DNA from: Xiheibacterium sp038325765
GTDB lineage: Bacteria > Myxococcota_A > Polyangia > Nannocystales > Nannocystaceae
Length of the DNA: 64,000 nt
Reading direction: 5' to 3'
Assembly (NCBI GenBank): GCA_038325765.1
Contig: JBBQJI010000003.1
Location: 124,001-188,000, forward strand
The position numbers were made by a program, and so were the translations under genes. Positions 8,449-16,620 of this stretch are shown here, in pieces (position 1 is the stretch's first letter; each line of letters begins with the position of its first letter). The notes under the pieces are model-generated. The model worked only from the letters and a program-made list of their open reading frames with translations, ran no database searches and had not been told where the DNA came from.

Positions 8449-10580
8449 GACGGGGTGCCTCCGAGCACGTCGAGCACCGTGGCCGCCGCCGAGGTGAGCG
8501 TCGTACCCGGGCCGAACACGGCGGCGACGCCCATGGTGAGCAGCGTCGGTCGATCCTGCGGCGGCACCACCCCGCCGACCACGATCGCGATGTCGGCCCG
8601 GCCCGCCGCCGCCAGGGCCCGCTGCAGCGCCGGCACCAAGGTGAGGTGACCCGCCGCGAGCGAGCTGACGCCGACCACGTGCACGTCGTTGTCGACGGCC
8701 TGCCGCGCGGTTTCCTCGGGCGTCGAGAACAGCGGGCCGATGTCGACGTCGAAGCCCATGTCGGCGAAGCCGGTGGCGATGACCTTGGCCCCGCGATCGT
8801 GGCCGTCTTGGCCCATCTTCGCGACCAGCAGGCGGGGCCTGCGGCCGTGGTGCTCGCCGAACGCTTCGATTCGGGCGCGGATCGCCGCCAGCGCGTCGCC
8901 GCCCTCTATCGCCTGCGAGTATACGCCGGCGATCGTGCGCGTCGTCGGCTCGTAGCGCCCCCACACCCGCTCGAGCGCCATCGAGATCTCACCCACGGTC
9001 GCACGGGCGCGGGCGGCCGCGACCGCGCGCACGAGGAGATTGCCCCCCCCATCGCGGGCGCAGGTCTCGAGGGCAGCGAGCGCCGCCTCGGTGACCGCGG
9101 CGTCGCGACCGGCCCGCAGCTCGGCGAGCCGCCGCAGCTGGGCGTCACGCACCGCGGTGTTGTCGACCCGCAGCACCTCGATCGGGGCCTCATCGGCCAC
9201 CGCGAGCGCGTTGACGCCGACGACCACCTGGCTGCCGCTGTCGATCCGCGCCTGGGTGCGCGCCGCGGCCTCTTCGATGCGCAGCTTGGGAATGCCGTGG
9301 CCGATCGCCGCAGCCATGCCCCCGGTGCGATCGATCTCGGCGAGGTGATCGCGGGCGCGGGCCACCAAGGCGTCAGTGAGCGACTCGACGTAGCGCGCCC
9401 CGCCAGCCGGATCGATGGTGCGGGTGACCCCACTTTCGTGCTGCAGCACGAGCTGGGTGTTGCGGGCGATGCGGGCGCTGTGCTCGCTGGGCAGGGCGAG
9501 CGCCTCGTCGAACGAGTTGGTGTGCAACGACTGGGTGCCGCCGAGCACGGCCGCGAGCGCCTCGAGGGTGGTGCGGCCGACGTTGTTGTACGGATCCTGC
9601 GCCGCCAACGACCAGCCCGAGGTCTGGCAGTGGGTGCGCAACATGAGCGACTTGGCATCACGGGCGCCGACCCCGTGCATGAGCTCGGCCCACAGCAGCC
9701 GGGCGGCCCGCAGCTTCGCCACCTCCATGAACACGTTCATGCCGATGCCGAAGAAGAACGAGATACGCGGCGCGAACGCGTCGACCGCGAGGCCGGCGGC
9801 GACGCCCGTGCGCACGTACTCGAGGCCGTCGGCCAAGGTGTAGGCGAGCTCGATGTCGGCGGTCGCACCCGCCTCCTGCATGTGATAGCCCGACACGCTG
9901 ATGCTGTTGAACTTCGGCATCTGCTCCGCGGCGTACGCGAAGATGTCCCCGACCGCGCGCATCGACGGCGCCGGCGGGTAGATGAACGTGTTGCGGACCA
10001 TGAACTCCTTGAGGATGTCGTTCTGGATGGTCCCCGACAGGGCCGACGGCGCCACGCCCTGCTCCTCGGCGGCGACGATGTACAGCGCGAGGATCGGCAG
10101 CACCGCGCCGTTCATCGTCATCGACACGCTGACCTTGTCCAGCGGGATCTGGTCGAACAGGATCCGCATGTCGAGGATCGAGTCGATCGCGACCCCCGCC
10201 ATGCCGACGTCACCGGTGACGCGCGGATGGTCGGAGTCGTAGCCGCGGTGGGTGGCGAGATCGAACGCGATCGACAGGCCCTTCTGACCGGCCGCGAGAT
10301 TGCGGCGGTAGAACGCGTTGCTGTCCTCGGCGGTGGAGAAGCCGGCGTATTGGCGGATAGTCCACGGCTGCTCGACGTACATCGTGGGGTAGGGCCCGCG
10401 GACGAACGGCGCGAAGCCGGGCATGCCCACGTCGCGCTCGGACCACTGCGGCGTGCGGGCGACCTCGATGCCCTCGGGCGTCAGCCACGGGGTCGCGGTG
10501 TCCGAGGCCGACGGCGCCGCCGACACCAGCTGTTCGACGTCGAGGGCGAGCAGGCGTGCGATGGGATCGGCGACGCTCAT
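8445..10580 (-). CDS. mutB: Methylmalonyl-CoA mutase, large (catalytic, B12-binding) subunit
   Basis: A 711-residue adenosylcobalamin-dependent mutase, the normal length for the alpha subunit. The TIM-barrel begins around TMYVEQPWTIRQYAGFSTA, typical of the substrate channel. The B12 domain occupies roughly 580-711 with DGHDRG (axial His594) and GGVVPPQD. It interconverts succinyl-CoA and (R)-methylmalonyl-CoA, linking propionate, odd-chain fatty acid and branched amino-acid metabolism to the TCA cycle. The ATG is preceded by and overlaps the mutA stop (ATGA). The sequence reads through much further upstream, but that is an out-of-frame shadow of mutA. No defect is visible. Confidence 0.97.
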   Translation of the reverse strand: MSVADPIARLLALDVEQLVSAAPSASDTATPWLTPEGIEVARTPQWSERDVGMPGFAPFVRGPYPTMYVEQPWTIRQYAGFSTAEDSNAFYRRNLAAGQKGLSIAFDLATHRGYDSDHPRVTGDVGMAGVAIDSILDMRILFDQIPLDKVSVSMTMNGAVLPILALYIVAAEEQGVAPSALSGTIQNDILKEFMVRNTFIYPPAPSMRAVGDIFAYAAEQMPKFNSISVSGYHMQEAGATADIELAYTLADGLEYVRTGVAAGLAVDAFAPRISFFFGIGMNVFMEVAKLRAARLLWAELMHGVGARDAKSLMLRTHCQTSGWSLAAQDPYNNVGRTTLEALAAVLGGTQSLHTNSFDEALALPSEHSARIARNTQLVLQHESGVTRTIDPAGGARYVESLTDALVARARDHLAEIDRTGGMAAAIGHGIPKLRIEEAAARTQARIDSGSQVVVGVNALAVADEAPIEVLRVDNTAVRDAQLRRLAELRAGRDAAVTEAALAALETCARDGGGNLLVRAVAAARARATVGEISMALERVWGRYEPTTRTIAGVYSQAIEGGDALAAIRARIEAFGEHHGRRPRLLVAKMGQDGHDRGAKVIATGFADMGFDVDIGPLFSTPEETARQAVDNDVHVVGVSSLAAGHLTLVPALQRALAAAGRADIAIVVGGVVPPQDRPTLLTMGVAAVFGPGTTLTSAAATVLDVLGGTPS

Positions 10581-11842
10581 CGGGCACCGCCCTCGGCCTC
10601 GAAGGGCGCGCAGAGATCGAGCGGACCGAAGCCCGCGGCGGCGGTGGGTACGACCACATCGGGGGAAGCGCGGCCTTTGGGTGGGAATCGGGAGACGCCG
10701 ATGATCGGGTGGGTGCCGGTCGCCGCGGCGATGCGGCGGCGGTGCGCCGCGGCGGCCACATCCCGCTGCACGTCGCCGCGATCGACCGCGGCCCACAACC
10801 CGCCTGTAGCCTCGAGCGCCTGCACCCGCGCCCACGCGGCCTCGGCGAGGCTGCGGGTGAGCGACTCGACCGCCCATGCCCCAGCGAACGGATCGTCGAC
10901 GGCGTCGAGGTGACTCTCGTGGCGCATCAGGTGGGCGAGATTCCGCGCCCACCGATGGGCGCCGTCGCCTGCGTCCTCGGGCTGGTGGGGCTCGACCACG
11001 AGCGCATCGGCGCCGGCGGTCGCGGCCGCGAACAGCTCGAGCGTCGCGCGCACGAGGTTGGTGTCGGCGTCGTACCGCGAGCGCAGCCGGCGGCCGGTGC
11101 GGGCGAACACGGGGATCGCGGCCGTCGCCACCCCGAGGTGATGGGCGCAGGCGTGCCACAGCCCCCGCAGCGCCCGGATCTTCGCGACGTCGACGAGCAC
11201 GTCGCCGCCCAGGCCGACGCGCATCAGCAGGGTCGAGCTGGCCTCGCCCGCCGAGATCCCGCGATCGCCCATCCGCCGCAGTGCGCCGAGCAAGGCCGCC
11301 AGCACGATCGCGATCTCGTCGACCGCCGTGGCGCCGGCGTCGTGCCACACGGCACCGTCGCACAGCCACGTGCGCACCGATCGCGGGGTCTGGCGGGCGA
11401 GTGCGGCCTCGACCGCCGCGGTCGCGCTCGTCCGCGGCATCCCGGGCGCGCAGGGGTCGTGCAGCCACGCGGTCGCCCGTGGCGGCGCGTCGCCACCGCG
11501 CTCGCCCGCGTCGACATGGGCGGCGAGCCCCGGCGGCAATGCGGCGAGGATGGTCGCCACCGAAGGCCCCTCGATCCACACGCCATCGACCTGCGCGTCG
11601 GCGAGCTTCGCCACCACGGCGGCCGCCCGCTCGGGCGCGGCCGGCAGCGTTTGGATGCACGTCCACGTGCCGCCGGCGCGCGGGGGGACCGAAAGCGGAC
11701 CCGGGGTCCGATCGTAGAGCGCCTCGATCTCGATGCCCTCGAGCGAGGCGTGGGTCAGCGCCGCCCGGTCACGTCCGGTCTTCGCGACGCGGGCGCGCCA
11801 GGTCTCGAGGTCGACTTCGTCGAAGGGAGTCGCGGCGTTCAT
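10577..11842 (-). CDS. mutA: Methylmalonyl-CoA mutase, small (structural) subunit
   Basis: A 421-residue protein homologous to the barrel domain of MutB but without a DxHxxG cobalamin-binding domain. Stretches such as GGDVLVDVAKIRALRGLW and NLVRATLELFAAATAGADALVVEP align with the mutase barrel. The small subunit of two-chain methylmalonyl-CoA mutases is non-catalytic and stabilises MutB. It is shorter than many actinobacterial MutA proteins (about 600 residues), because the residual B12-like domain is missing. It is the first gene of the operon, 4 bp overlapped by mutB. Upstream (11843-11906) nothing coding is seen. Confidence 0.93.
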   Translation of the reverse strand: MNAATPFDEVDLETWRARVAKTGRDRAALTHASLEGIEIEALYDRTPGPLSVPPRAGGTWTCIQTLPAAPERAAAVVAKLADAQVDGVWIEGPSVATILAALPPGLAAHVDAGERGGDAPPRATAWLHDPCAPGMPRTSATAAVEAALARQTPRSVRTWLCDGAVWHDAGATAVDEIAIVLAALLGALRRMGDRGISAGEASSTLLMRVGLGGDVLVDVAKIRALRGLWHACAHHLGVATAAIPVFARTGRRLRSRYDADTNLVRATLELFAAATAGADALVVEPHQPEDAGDGAHRWARNLAHLMRHESHLDAVDDPFAGAWAVESLTRSLAEAAWARVQALEATGGLWAAVDRGDVQRDVAAAAHRRRIAAATGTHPIIGVSRFPPKGRASPDVVVPTAAAGFGPLDLCAPFEAEGGAR

Positions 11843-11906
11843 CCACTGCGATCGGTAACACGCCGCGGGGCCCGAGCGCGACGGAGTCGTGCGGCGACCC
11901 GCAACG

Positions 11907-13142
11907 TCACTGCGCCAAGGCGGCCACGCGGCTCGCGTAGGCGACGTAGCCGGCGATCAGGCCGTCGAAGATCATGCCGCCGACGCGGTCGCGGCCGCGC
12001 ATGGAGAGGTGCTGCAGATCGGGCTCGGCCAGCGACGGCGATCGCTTGCGCCACGCCCGGATGGACTCCGCGCCGCCCATCGCGGCCCGCGTGTCGAAGA
12101 ACGCGCAGCCCTCCGCAAAGGCAGCCTCGCGTTGGGCCGACACCGCCGCATCGTTGTGACGCGCAGCGATGTCGAAGCGGCCCGCGCGGGCGTGGTCGTT
12201 GATGCCCACCACGAGGCAGGCCAGCTCCCGATGGCCCTGGCGCACGCGTGTGAGTACCTCGCGGATCTCGGTGACGAACTCGTCGCGCGTCAGCGTCGAC
12301 GTCGCCAAGCGCCGCAGATCGTTGCCGCCGAAGCCGAACACCAGCAGGTCGGGCGAGCGGTGCGCGATCTGGGCCCGCAGGTGCTCGGCGTCGAAGAACA
12401 GCATCCGGCGCGTGAACGCGCCGATCATGCTCAGCGTGTCCCACACCACACCCGGGCCCTCGGTCTCGAGGACGACGCCGAACGCCCGGGCCTGACCAGC
12501 GCCGGCGTGACGGATCTCGACCGTGTGGGCGCCGGGCTCGACGTCGATCGCGTGCCAGCGCGGCTCGACGTGCTCGGCGCGGGTCTCGATCCTCTGCCAC
12601 GGATCGCCGTCGACGCGCAGCTTCAGCCCGCCGCCGCGCGGCTCGGCCTCGTACCACAGCTCGATCCGACTGGCCGCGCGCCCCGACTCGCCGTGGGTCC
12701 GCGTCTTCACCTGCGTCTGCGCGCCCGGACGGGCACGGAACACGTGGCCGCCGTAACCGTAGCGCCCGGCGGGATCGCAGCGGTACGCGATGTAGCAGAC
12801 GCTCCAGCCCGAGGCGGTCAGCTGGACCGCGCGGTGCTGGTAGTTGACCGACTCGCGGTCGAGCAGCACGAAGCCGGCACCGCCATCACCGAACCGCGCC
12901 TGCATGCGGCGACGAATCGCGTGTGGCAGGCCGTCGAGACCGATCGAGGAGTCGCCCATGTGCATCACCCGCGTCATGGCGCCCGCGACGTCGGCGTCGG
13001 TGCGGGCGAGCGCCGCGTAGAAGCCGTCGAGCGCGACGCCCGATGGATCTTCGATCGGCGCCGGCGGCCGCCCGGATTCCGCGGGCCGGTCGACGTCGGC
13101 GAGCAGCCCGAGCGTGATCAAGAGCGACGAGACGAGCAGCAC
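11907..13142 (-). CDS. Exported SGNH/GDSL-family hydrolase-like protein
   Basis: About 411 residues with an N-terminal hydrophobic signal/anchor (residues 2-15). Block I is MGDSSIG with the putative nucleophile Ser65, block III is FGFGGND, and the C-terminal catalytic pair appears in DLQHLSMRG. An inserted beta-rich region between blocks I and III is typical of SGNH proteins acting on O-acyl groups of surface polysaccharide or peptidoglycan. GTG 13142 is preferred because a TATGCT -10 lies 8 nt upstream. An alternative GTG at 13181 would add 13 residues and put the promoter inside the gene. It is divergent from the gene at 13221. The substrate is unknown. Confidence 0.82.
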   Translation of the reverse strand: MLLVSSLLITLGLLADVDRPAESGRPPAPIEDPSGVALDGFYAALARTDADVAGAMTRVMHMGDSSIGLDGLPHAIRRRMQARFGDGGAGFVLLDRESVNYQHRAVQLTASGWSVCYIAYRCDPAGRYGYGGHVFRARPGAQTQVKTRTHGESGRAASRIELWYEAEPRGGGLKLRVDGDPWQRIETRAEHVEPRWHAIDVEPGAHTVEIRHAGAGQARAFGVVLETEGPGVVWDTLSMIGAFTRRMLFFDAEHLRAQIAHRSPDLLVFGFGGNDLRRLATSTLTRDEFVTEIREVLTRVRQGHRELACLVVGINDHARAGRFDIAARHNDAAVSAQREAAFAEGCAFFDTRAAMGGAESIRAWRKRSPSLAEPDLQHLSMRGRDRVGGMIFDGLIAGYVAYASRVAALAQ

Positions 13143-13150
13143 GGCGACGC

Positions 13151-13178
13151 AGCATAACCCAGGGCCGGCCGGCCCTGG
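13151..13178 (-). promoter_or_regulatory. Candidate promoter with adjoining 20-bp palindrome (operator?)
   Basis: A -10-like TATGCT (minus strand, 13156-13151) sits 8 nt before the GTG at 13142. Two bp upstream begins a perfect 20-bp palindrome, ccagggccggccggccctgg, at 13159-13178. It fills the -10/-35 spacer between two divergent genes. A dimeric repressor site is possible. In such GC-rich DNA a chance palindrome of this size is not negligible. Confidence 0.35.
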
Positions 13179-13220
13179 CACCGGCGGAACAACGCCGCGG
13201 GCTCGGACGTCGGCGCCGAC

Positions 13221-14450
13221 ATGGAACGTGACGGATCGCGGCTGCCAGGCCGCAGGTGCGCGGCGGTGAGGCGACTCGTCGCCGGTCGATGGACGGTCCC
13301 ACCGCGCGCCACGCCGCCGGCGCGCGTCGCCATCCTCGCCATCGTCGCCGCGATCACCGGGTTGGCCGCGTGTCACAGCACCATCCCCGCCGCGCGCGAG
13401 GCCGCCGCCCCCAGCCGACACGCCGACGTGCTCGCGCCCGCGGTGCCCACCGCACTGGGCCCGCTGCCGTCCCGCACCCGGCGCGTGCTCCTGGCCTCGC
13501 CGCAGGACGAAGCGCCGGCGGAGTTCGGTGGGGTCACCGATGCCGCCCGCGGCCAGCACTACCTCACCAGCAACGAGAACGGACTGCACGCGTTCGAGCC
13601 CACCGTTCGTGACCGCGGTGGCGGCTACGTCGGGGTCGGCACCGATCAGGGCTATCTGCTCGTCGGCTGGGCGCGCTCGGAGTTCGCGTGGTTCATCGAC
13701 TACGATCCCATGGTCGCCGATCTGCACGGCATCTACCGCGCGCTGCTGATCGCGGCGCAGACGCCCGAGGGATTCCTCGCGCTGTGGGCCGCCGAGGGCC
13801 GCCTCGAAGCCCATGCGGCGATCGACGAGCACGCGCCGGCGCCCGTGCGAGCGTCGCTGCGCAGGCTGTATCGCGAGCAGCGCGCCCGGGTAGCCCGGCG
13901 TCTGACGGATACCGCCGCAACGATGGCCGAAGCCGGCGTGCCGTGCTGGCTCGACGATCCGGCGCAATACGATCACGTGCGCGCGCTCGTCCGCCACGGC
14001 CGCACCCGCGCGATGGTCGTGGACCTCGCCGGCGAACGCGGGCTCGAGGGCATCGGCAGGGCCGCCCGCACCGCCGGCATCGACATCCAGGTCACCTACC
14101 TCAGCAATGCCGAGGAGTACTGGCGGCTGTATCCCACCCGCTTCCGCCGCGTGCTCGCCGGGCTGCCGATGCCGGACCACGCCGTCATCTTGCGCACCCT
14201 GCTCATCTGGCACGTCAACCGCGACTACCGCTACAACGTGCAGCGCGCGGACAACCTGCGGGCGTGGTTCGCGGAGCCCTGGGTCGGCAACGTCTACCAC
14301 GTCACCTACCAGCGGCCCGAGCCCGATCCCGCCGGGCTCAACGCCTTCGACGTGACGGCGTGGCCCGAGGATGCGCCGCGATCCCTGCGCACCGCGGCGC
14401 AGCGGAAGATCCGCGAGCTCGAGGCCGAGGGCTACGGCAGCGGCGGCTGA
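13221..14450 (+). CDS. Predicted lipoprotein of unknown function (DUF-type, 409 aa)
   Basis: A 409-residue protein with a lipoprotein signal ending at Cys51 (VAAITGLAAC). The n-region is long if ATG 13221 is used; GTG 13266 would give a more standard signal peptide (Cys36) and is an equal candidate. The mature part contains conserved-looking blocks: NENGLHAFEP, GTDQGYLLVGWARSEFAWFIDYDPMVADLHGIYRALL and TYLSNAEEYW. The middle block resembles SAM-independent or DUF7790-like proteins of myxobacteria, but I cannot name a biochemical function. It is divergent from the SGNH hydrolase gene; the ~78 bp between starts carries the palindrome. Confidence 0.8.
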   Translation: MERDGSRLPGRRCAAVRRLVAGRWTVPPRATPPARVAILAIVAAITGLAACHSTIPAAREAAAPSRHADVLAPAVPTALGPLPSRTRRVLLASPQDEAPAEFGGVTDAARGQHYLTSNENGLHAFEPTVRDRGGGYVGVGTDQGYLLVGWARSEFAWFIDYDPMVADLHGIYRALLIAAQTPEGFLALWAAEGRLEAHAAIDEHAPAPVRASLRRLYREQRARVARRLTDTAATMAEAGVPCWLDDPAQYDHVRALVRHGRTRAMVVDLAGERGLEGIGRAARTAGIDIQVTYLSNAEEYWRLYPTRFRRVLAGLPMPDHAVILRTLLIWHVNRDYRYNVQRADNLRAWFAEPWVGNVYHVTYQRPEPDPAGLNAFDVTAWPEDAPRSLRTAAQRKIRELEAEGYGSGG

Positions 14451-14547
14451 CCCCGCGGCCGCGCGACGGTGAGGGGCCGCACGCCGAGCCCTCGCGTGAC
14501 GGTAGCGCAGCCGTGCAACCGGGTGCAAATCGCCGCGTCTGCGGGTC

Positions 14548-14931
14548 ATGGGCACCGCGCGCCGACTCGCCCTCGTCTTGGTCCTCGGGATCGGGCTCTT
14601 CGCCGGGGTGGGCTGCCGCGACGGCAGCGAGCGGCTCCGCGGCACGTGGGAACGCAGCGACAACCCCGGCCAGACGCTCACCTTCGAGGATGGGCGCATG
14701 ATCCACGTCTACCCCCACGGCGGTCGGCCCGTCGCCGGCCCCTATGCCGTGATCGAGGCCGGCCGCAACGAGGTGGTCATCGAGCCCACGATCGAGCTCG
14801 GCGACGGCCGGACACTGCGCGCGGATCGTCAGCGCATCGAGTTCGTGGACGAGGACACGCTCACCATGAAGAACGCGAGCAACGGCTCGGGCGGCACCTA
14901 CGAGCGCAAGGGCGCCCCCGCCGAAGGTTGA
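14548..14931 (+). CDS. Small lipoprotein with a lipocalin-like/DUF beta domain
   Basis: A 127-residue protein with an N-terminal lipoprotein signal (LGIGLFAGVGC, lipidated Cys23). The ~100-residue mature part is rich in alternating polar/hydrophobic strands: RLRGTWERSD, QTLTFEDGRM, RQRIEFVDEDTLTMKN. It looks like the small beta-barrel domain found in proteins where a G-T-W motif precedes strand B. No catalytic motif is evident. It is separated by 97 bp from the upstream lipoprotein gene and by 32 bp from the methyltransferase gene. Confidence 0.75.
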   Translation: MGTARRLALVLVLGIGLFAGVGCRDGSERLRGTWERSDNPGQTLTFEDGRMIHVYPHGGRPVAGPYAVIEAGRNEVVIEPTIELGDGRTLRADRQRIEFVDEDTLTMKNASNGSGGTYERKGAPAEG

Positions 14932-14963
14932 CGTCGACACGGGGACCGTGCTCGCCTGCGCGC

Positions 14964-15632
14964 GTGGCCACCGACGACGTCGACGCGCCCTCGGCCGCGG
15001 AGGACGACGGGCAGGCGTGCGCCCGGGTCGTCGGCGTCGGTCCCCACCCGCAGCCATGGCCGACCGCCGCCCACTTCGATCCGGCGCTGCTCGCCGACGG
15101 TGACCGGCGCAACGTCGTCGACGGCTATCGGTACTGGCGGGTCGAGGCGATCGTCGCCGACCTCGACCGCCGCCGCCACGGCTTCGAGATCGCGATCGAG
15201 AACCTCGAGCGCGACGCCAACATCGGCGCCATCGTGCGCAGCGCGAACGCCTTCGGCGCAGCGGCCGTGCACATCGTGGGGCAGAGGCGGTGGAACCGAC
15301 GCGGCGCGATGATGACGGAGCGTTACCAGCACGTGCACCACCACGGCGCACTCGTTGGGCTGCTCGACGACATCGGTGCGCGCGACCTGCCGCTGCTCGG
15401 CATCGACAACCTGCCGGGCGCGCTCCCCATCGCCAGCGCGCCCCTGCCCGCGCGCTGCGTGCTGCTGTTCGGTCAGGAGGGCCCCGGGCTGTCGCCGCAA
15501 GCGCGGCTGGCCTGCGCCGCCGTTCTCACGATCCCGCAGTATGGATCGACGCGGTCGATCAACGCCTCGGCCGCGGCTGCGATCGCGATGCACGAGTGGT
15601 GCCGCCGCCACGCCGCCCGAACGGGGGGATGA
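14964..15632 (+). CDS. TrmH/SpoU (SPOUT) family RNA 2'-O-methyltransferase
   Basis: A 222-residue SPOUT methyltransferase. Motif 1 is NLERDANIGAIVRSANAFGA with the catalytic Arg, motif 2 is LLFGQEGPGLS, and motif 3 is IPQYGSTRSINASAAAAI; together they form the knotted SAM site. Members methylate a ribose 2'-OH in tRNA (Gm18) or 23S rRNA. The N-terminus has an extra acidic/Pro segment with no recognisable RNA-binding domain. The GTG at 14964 was chosen because it opens the frame after the preceding stop and gives family-like length. The exact RNA target cannot be deduced. Confidence 0.9.
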   Translation: MATDDVDAPSAAEDDGQACARVVGVGPHPQPWPTAAHFDPALLADGDRRNVVDGYRYWRVEAIVADLDRRRHGFEIAIENLERDANIGAIVRSANAFGAAAVHIVGQRRWNRRGAMMTERYQHVHHHGALVGLLDDIGARDLPLLGIDNLPGALPIASAPLPARCVLLFGQEGPGLSPQARLACAAVLTIPQYGSTRSINASAAAAIAMHEWCRRHAARTGG

Positions 15633-15678
15633 CGGCGAGCGCCTCACCGCCGCGCGAGCCGTTCACGCCGCAATGGAT

Positions 15679-16410
15679 TCAGAACCAGGTCGAGACGCCG
15701 GCCATCGCAGCCAGGTTGAGGACGAACGCCTGATTGTCCCAGTCGCCCTCGTCGGTCACGTCGCCGACCTCGGTCTTCGACTTGGCGTAGAAGCCGGCCA
15801 TCGTGAGGTTGAGCCCGAGATCGACGGAGAAGTAGTCGACGGGGAACAGGTGGACGCCGCCACCGATCCCGCCAAAGGGGAACAGGGTGTTGTTGACCGT
15901 GCGGCCGTCGACGCCGGCATCGGTGGAGGACGTCGCATCGACGCCGCCGCCGATGCCGACGCGCGCCTCGACATACGGGCGGACCCAGCGACCGGGCAGG
16001 AACATCCACTGGAAGTACGGCGAGAACTGCGAGCGGAAGTTGGTGTTCTTGACGTCCTCGCCGAGGTTGCTGCCGTCGACGACGAGGGAGAACCGCGCGC
16101 CGACGATCGCCCGGCTGTCGAGGAACGCGTAGCCGAAACCGATACCGAGGCTGTTGAGCGTCGAATCGGACAGCGTCAGGCGACCGATGCCGAAGCCGAG
16201 GTTGTTGTCGCGGTCGGCATCGTCGTTGCCGCCGGAGTCGCCATCACGATTGACGTGGGTGAAGCCGAAGAAGTCGGTGTCGATATGGAGACGGAATCGC
16301 TTGCCGTCGGCGCCCTTGGCCCTCGGTGCCGCGTCGGCATCACCGACGAAGGCGAGGGAGAGCAGGCAAGCGCCGAGGCAAGAAGTCAAGACTGCGTGGG
16401 TGGGGGCCAT
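15679..16410 (-). CDS. Outer-membrane beta-barrel protein (OmpW/OmpA-barrel-like)
   Basis: A 243-residue protein with a cleavable signal (about 1-27, ending ADAAP). The mature chain shows amphipathic strands with Gly turns (LGIGFGYAFLDSRAIVGARFSLVV, PYVEARVGIGGGVDA, FGGIGGGVHLFPVDYFSVDLGLNL) and ends in an aromatic residue (WF), the usual C-terminal signature of outer-membrane barrels. It is probably a small 8-10-stranded porin-like or adhesin-like protein. It is convergent with the methyltransferase gene, 46 bp away. The ligand is unknown. Confidence 0.8.
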   Translation of the reverse strand: MAPTHAVLTSCLGACLLSLAFVGDADAAPRAKGADGKRFRLHIDTDFFGFTHVNRDGDSGGNDDADRDNNLGFGIGRLTLSDSTLNSLGIGFGYAFLDSRAIVGARFSLVVDGSNLGEDVKNTNFRSQFSPYFQWMFLPGRWVRPYVEARVGIGGGVDATSSTDAGVDGRTVNNTLFPFGGIGGGVHLFPVDYFSVDLGLNLTMAGFYAKSKTEVGDVTDEGDWDNQAFVLNLAAMAGVSTWF

Positions 16411-16620
16411 CGGGGCGGACCTTGCCACGTCTGCCGCCGATCGTGGGGCGCGTCGTCGGCCATTGTGGGGTCGATCACTGGCTGCTGCGCCCCCCCCCGA
16501 CCGCATCGGGCGCCGACGCACGGAGAGTCGCGGGCCGGACCGGCGATCCGTGGCGATCCGCCGCAGTGCACCGGGTATGGCCGGTGGCGCCGGGCCGCGG
16601 GCCCGTGCGATCGTCAGCCG
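16411..16620. other. Divergent intergenic region with a nine-cytosine run
   Basis: 210 bp between the start codons of the outer-membrane protein gene (minus) and the lipoprotein gene (plus). It contains C9 at 16490-16498. I see no convincing -10/-35 pair, although promoters for both genes must lie here. No small ORF with a ribosome-binding site is apparent. Confidence 0.6.

Noticed and set aside
8445..11666. A 1073-residue mutase with an N-terminal extension
   Set aside because: The upstream half is an out-of-frame reading of mutA; the true mutB starts at 10580 with the ATGA overlap.
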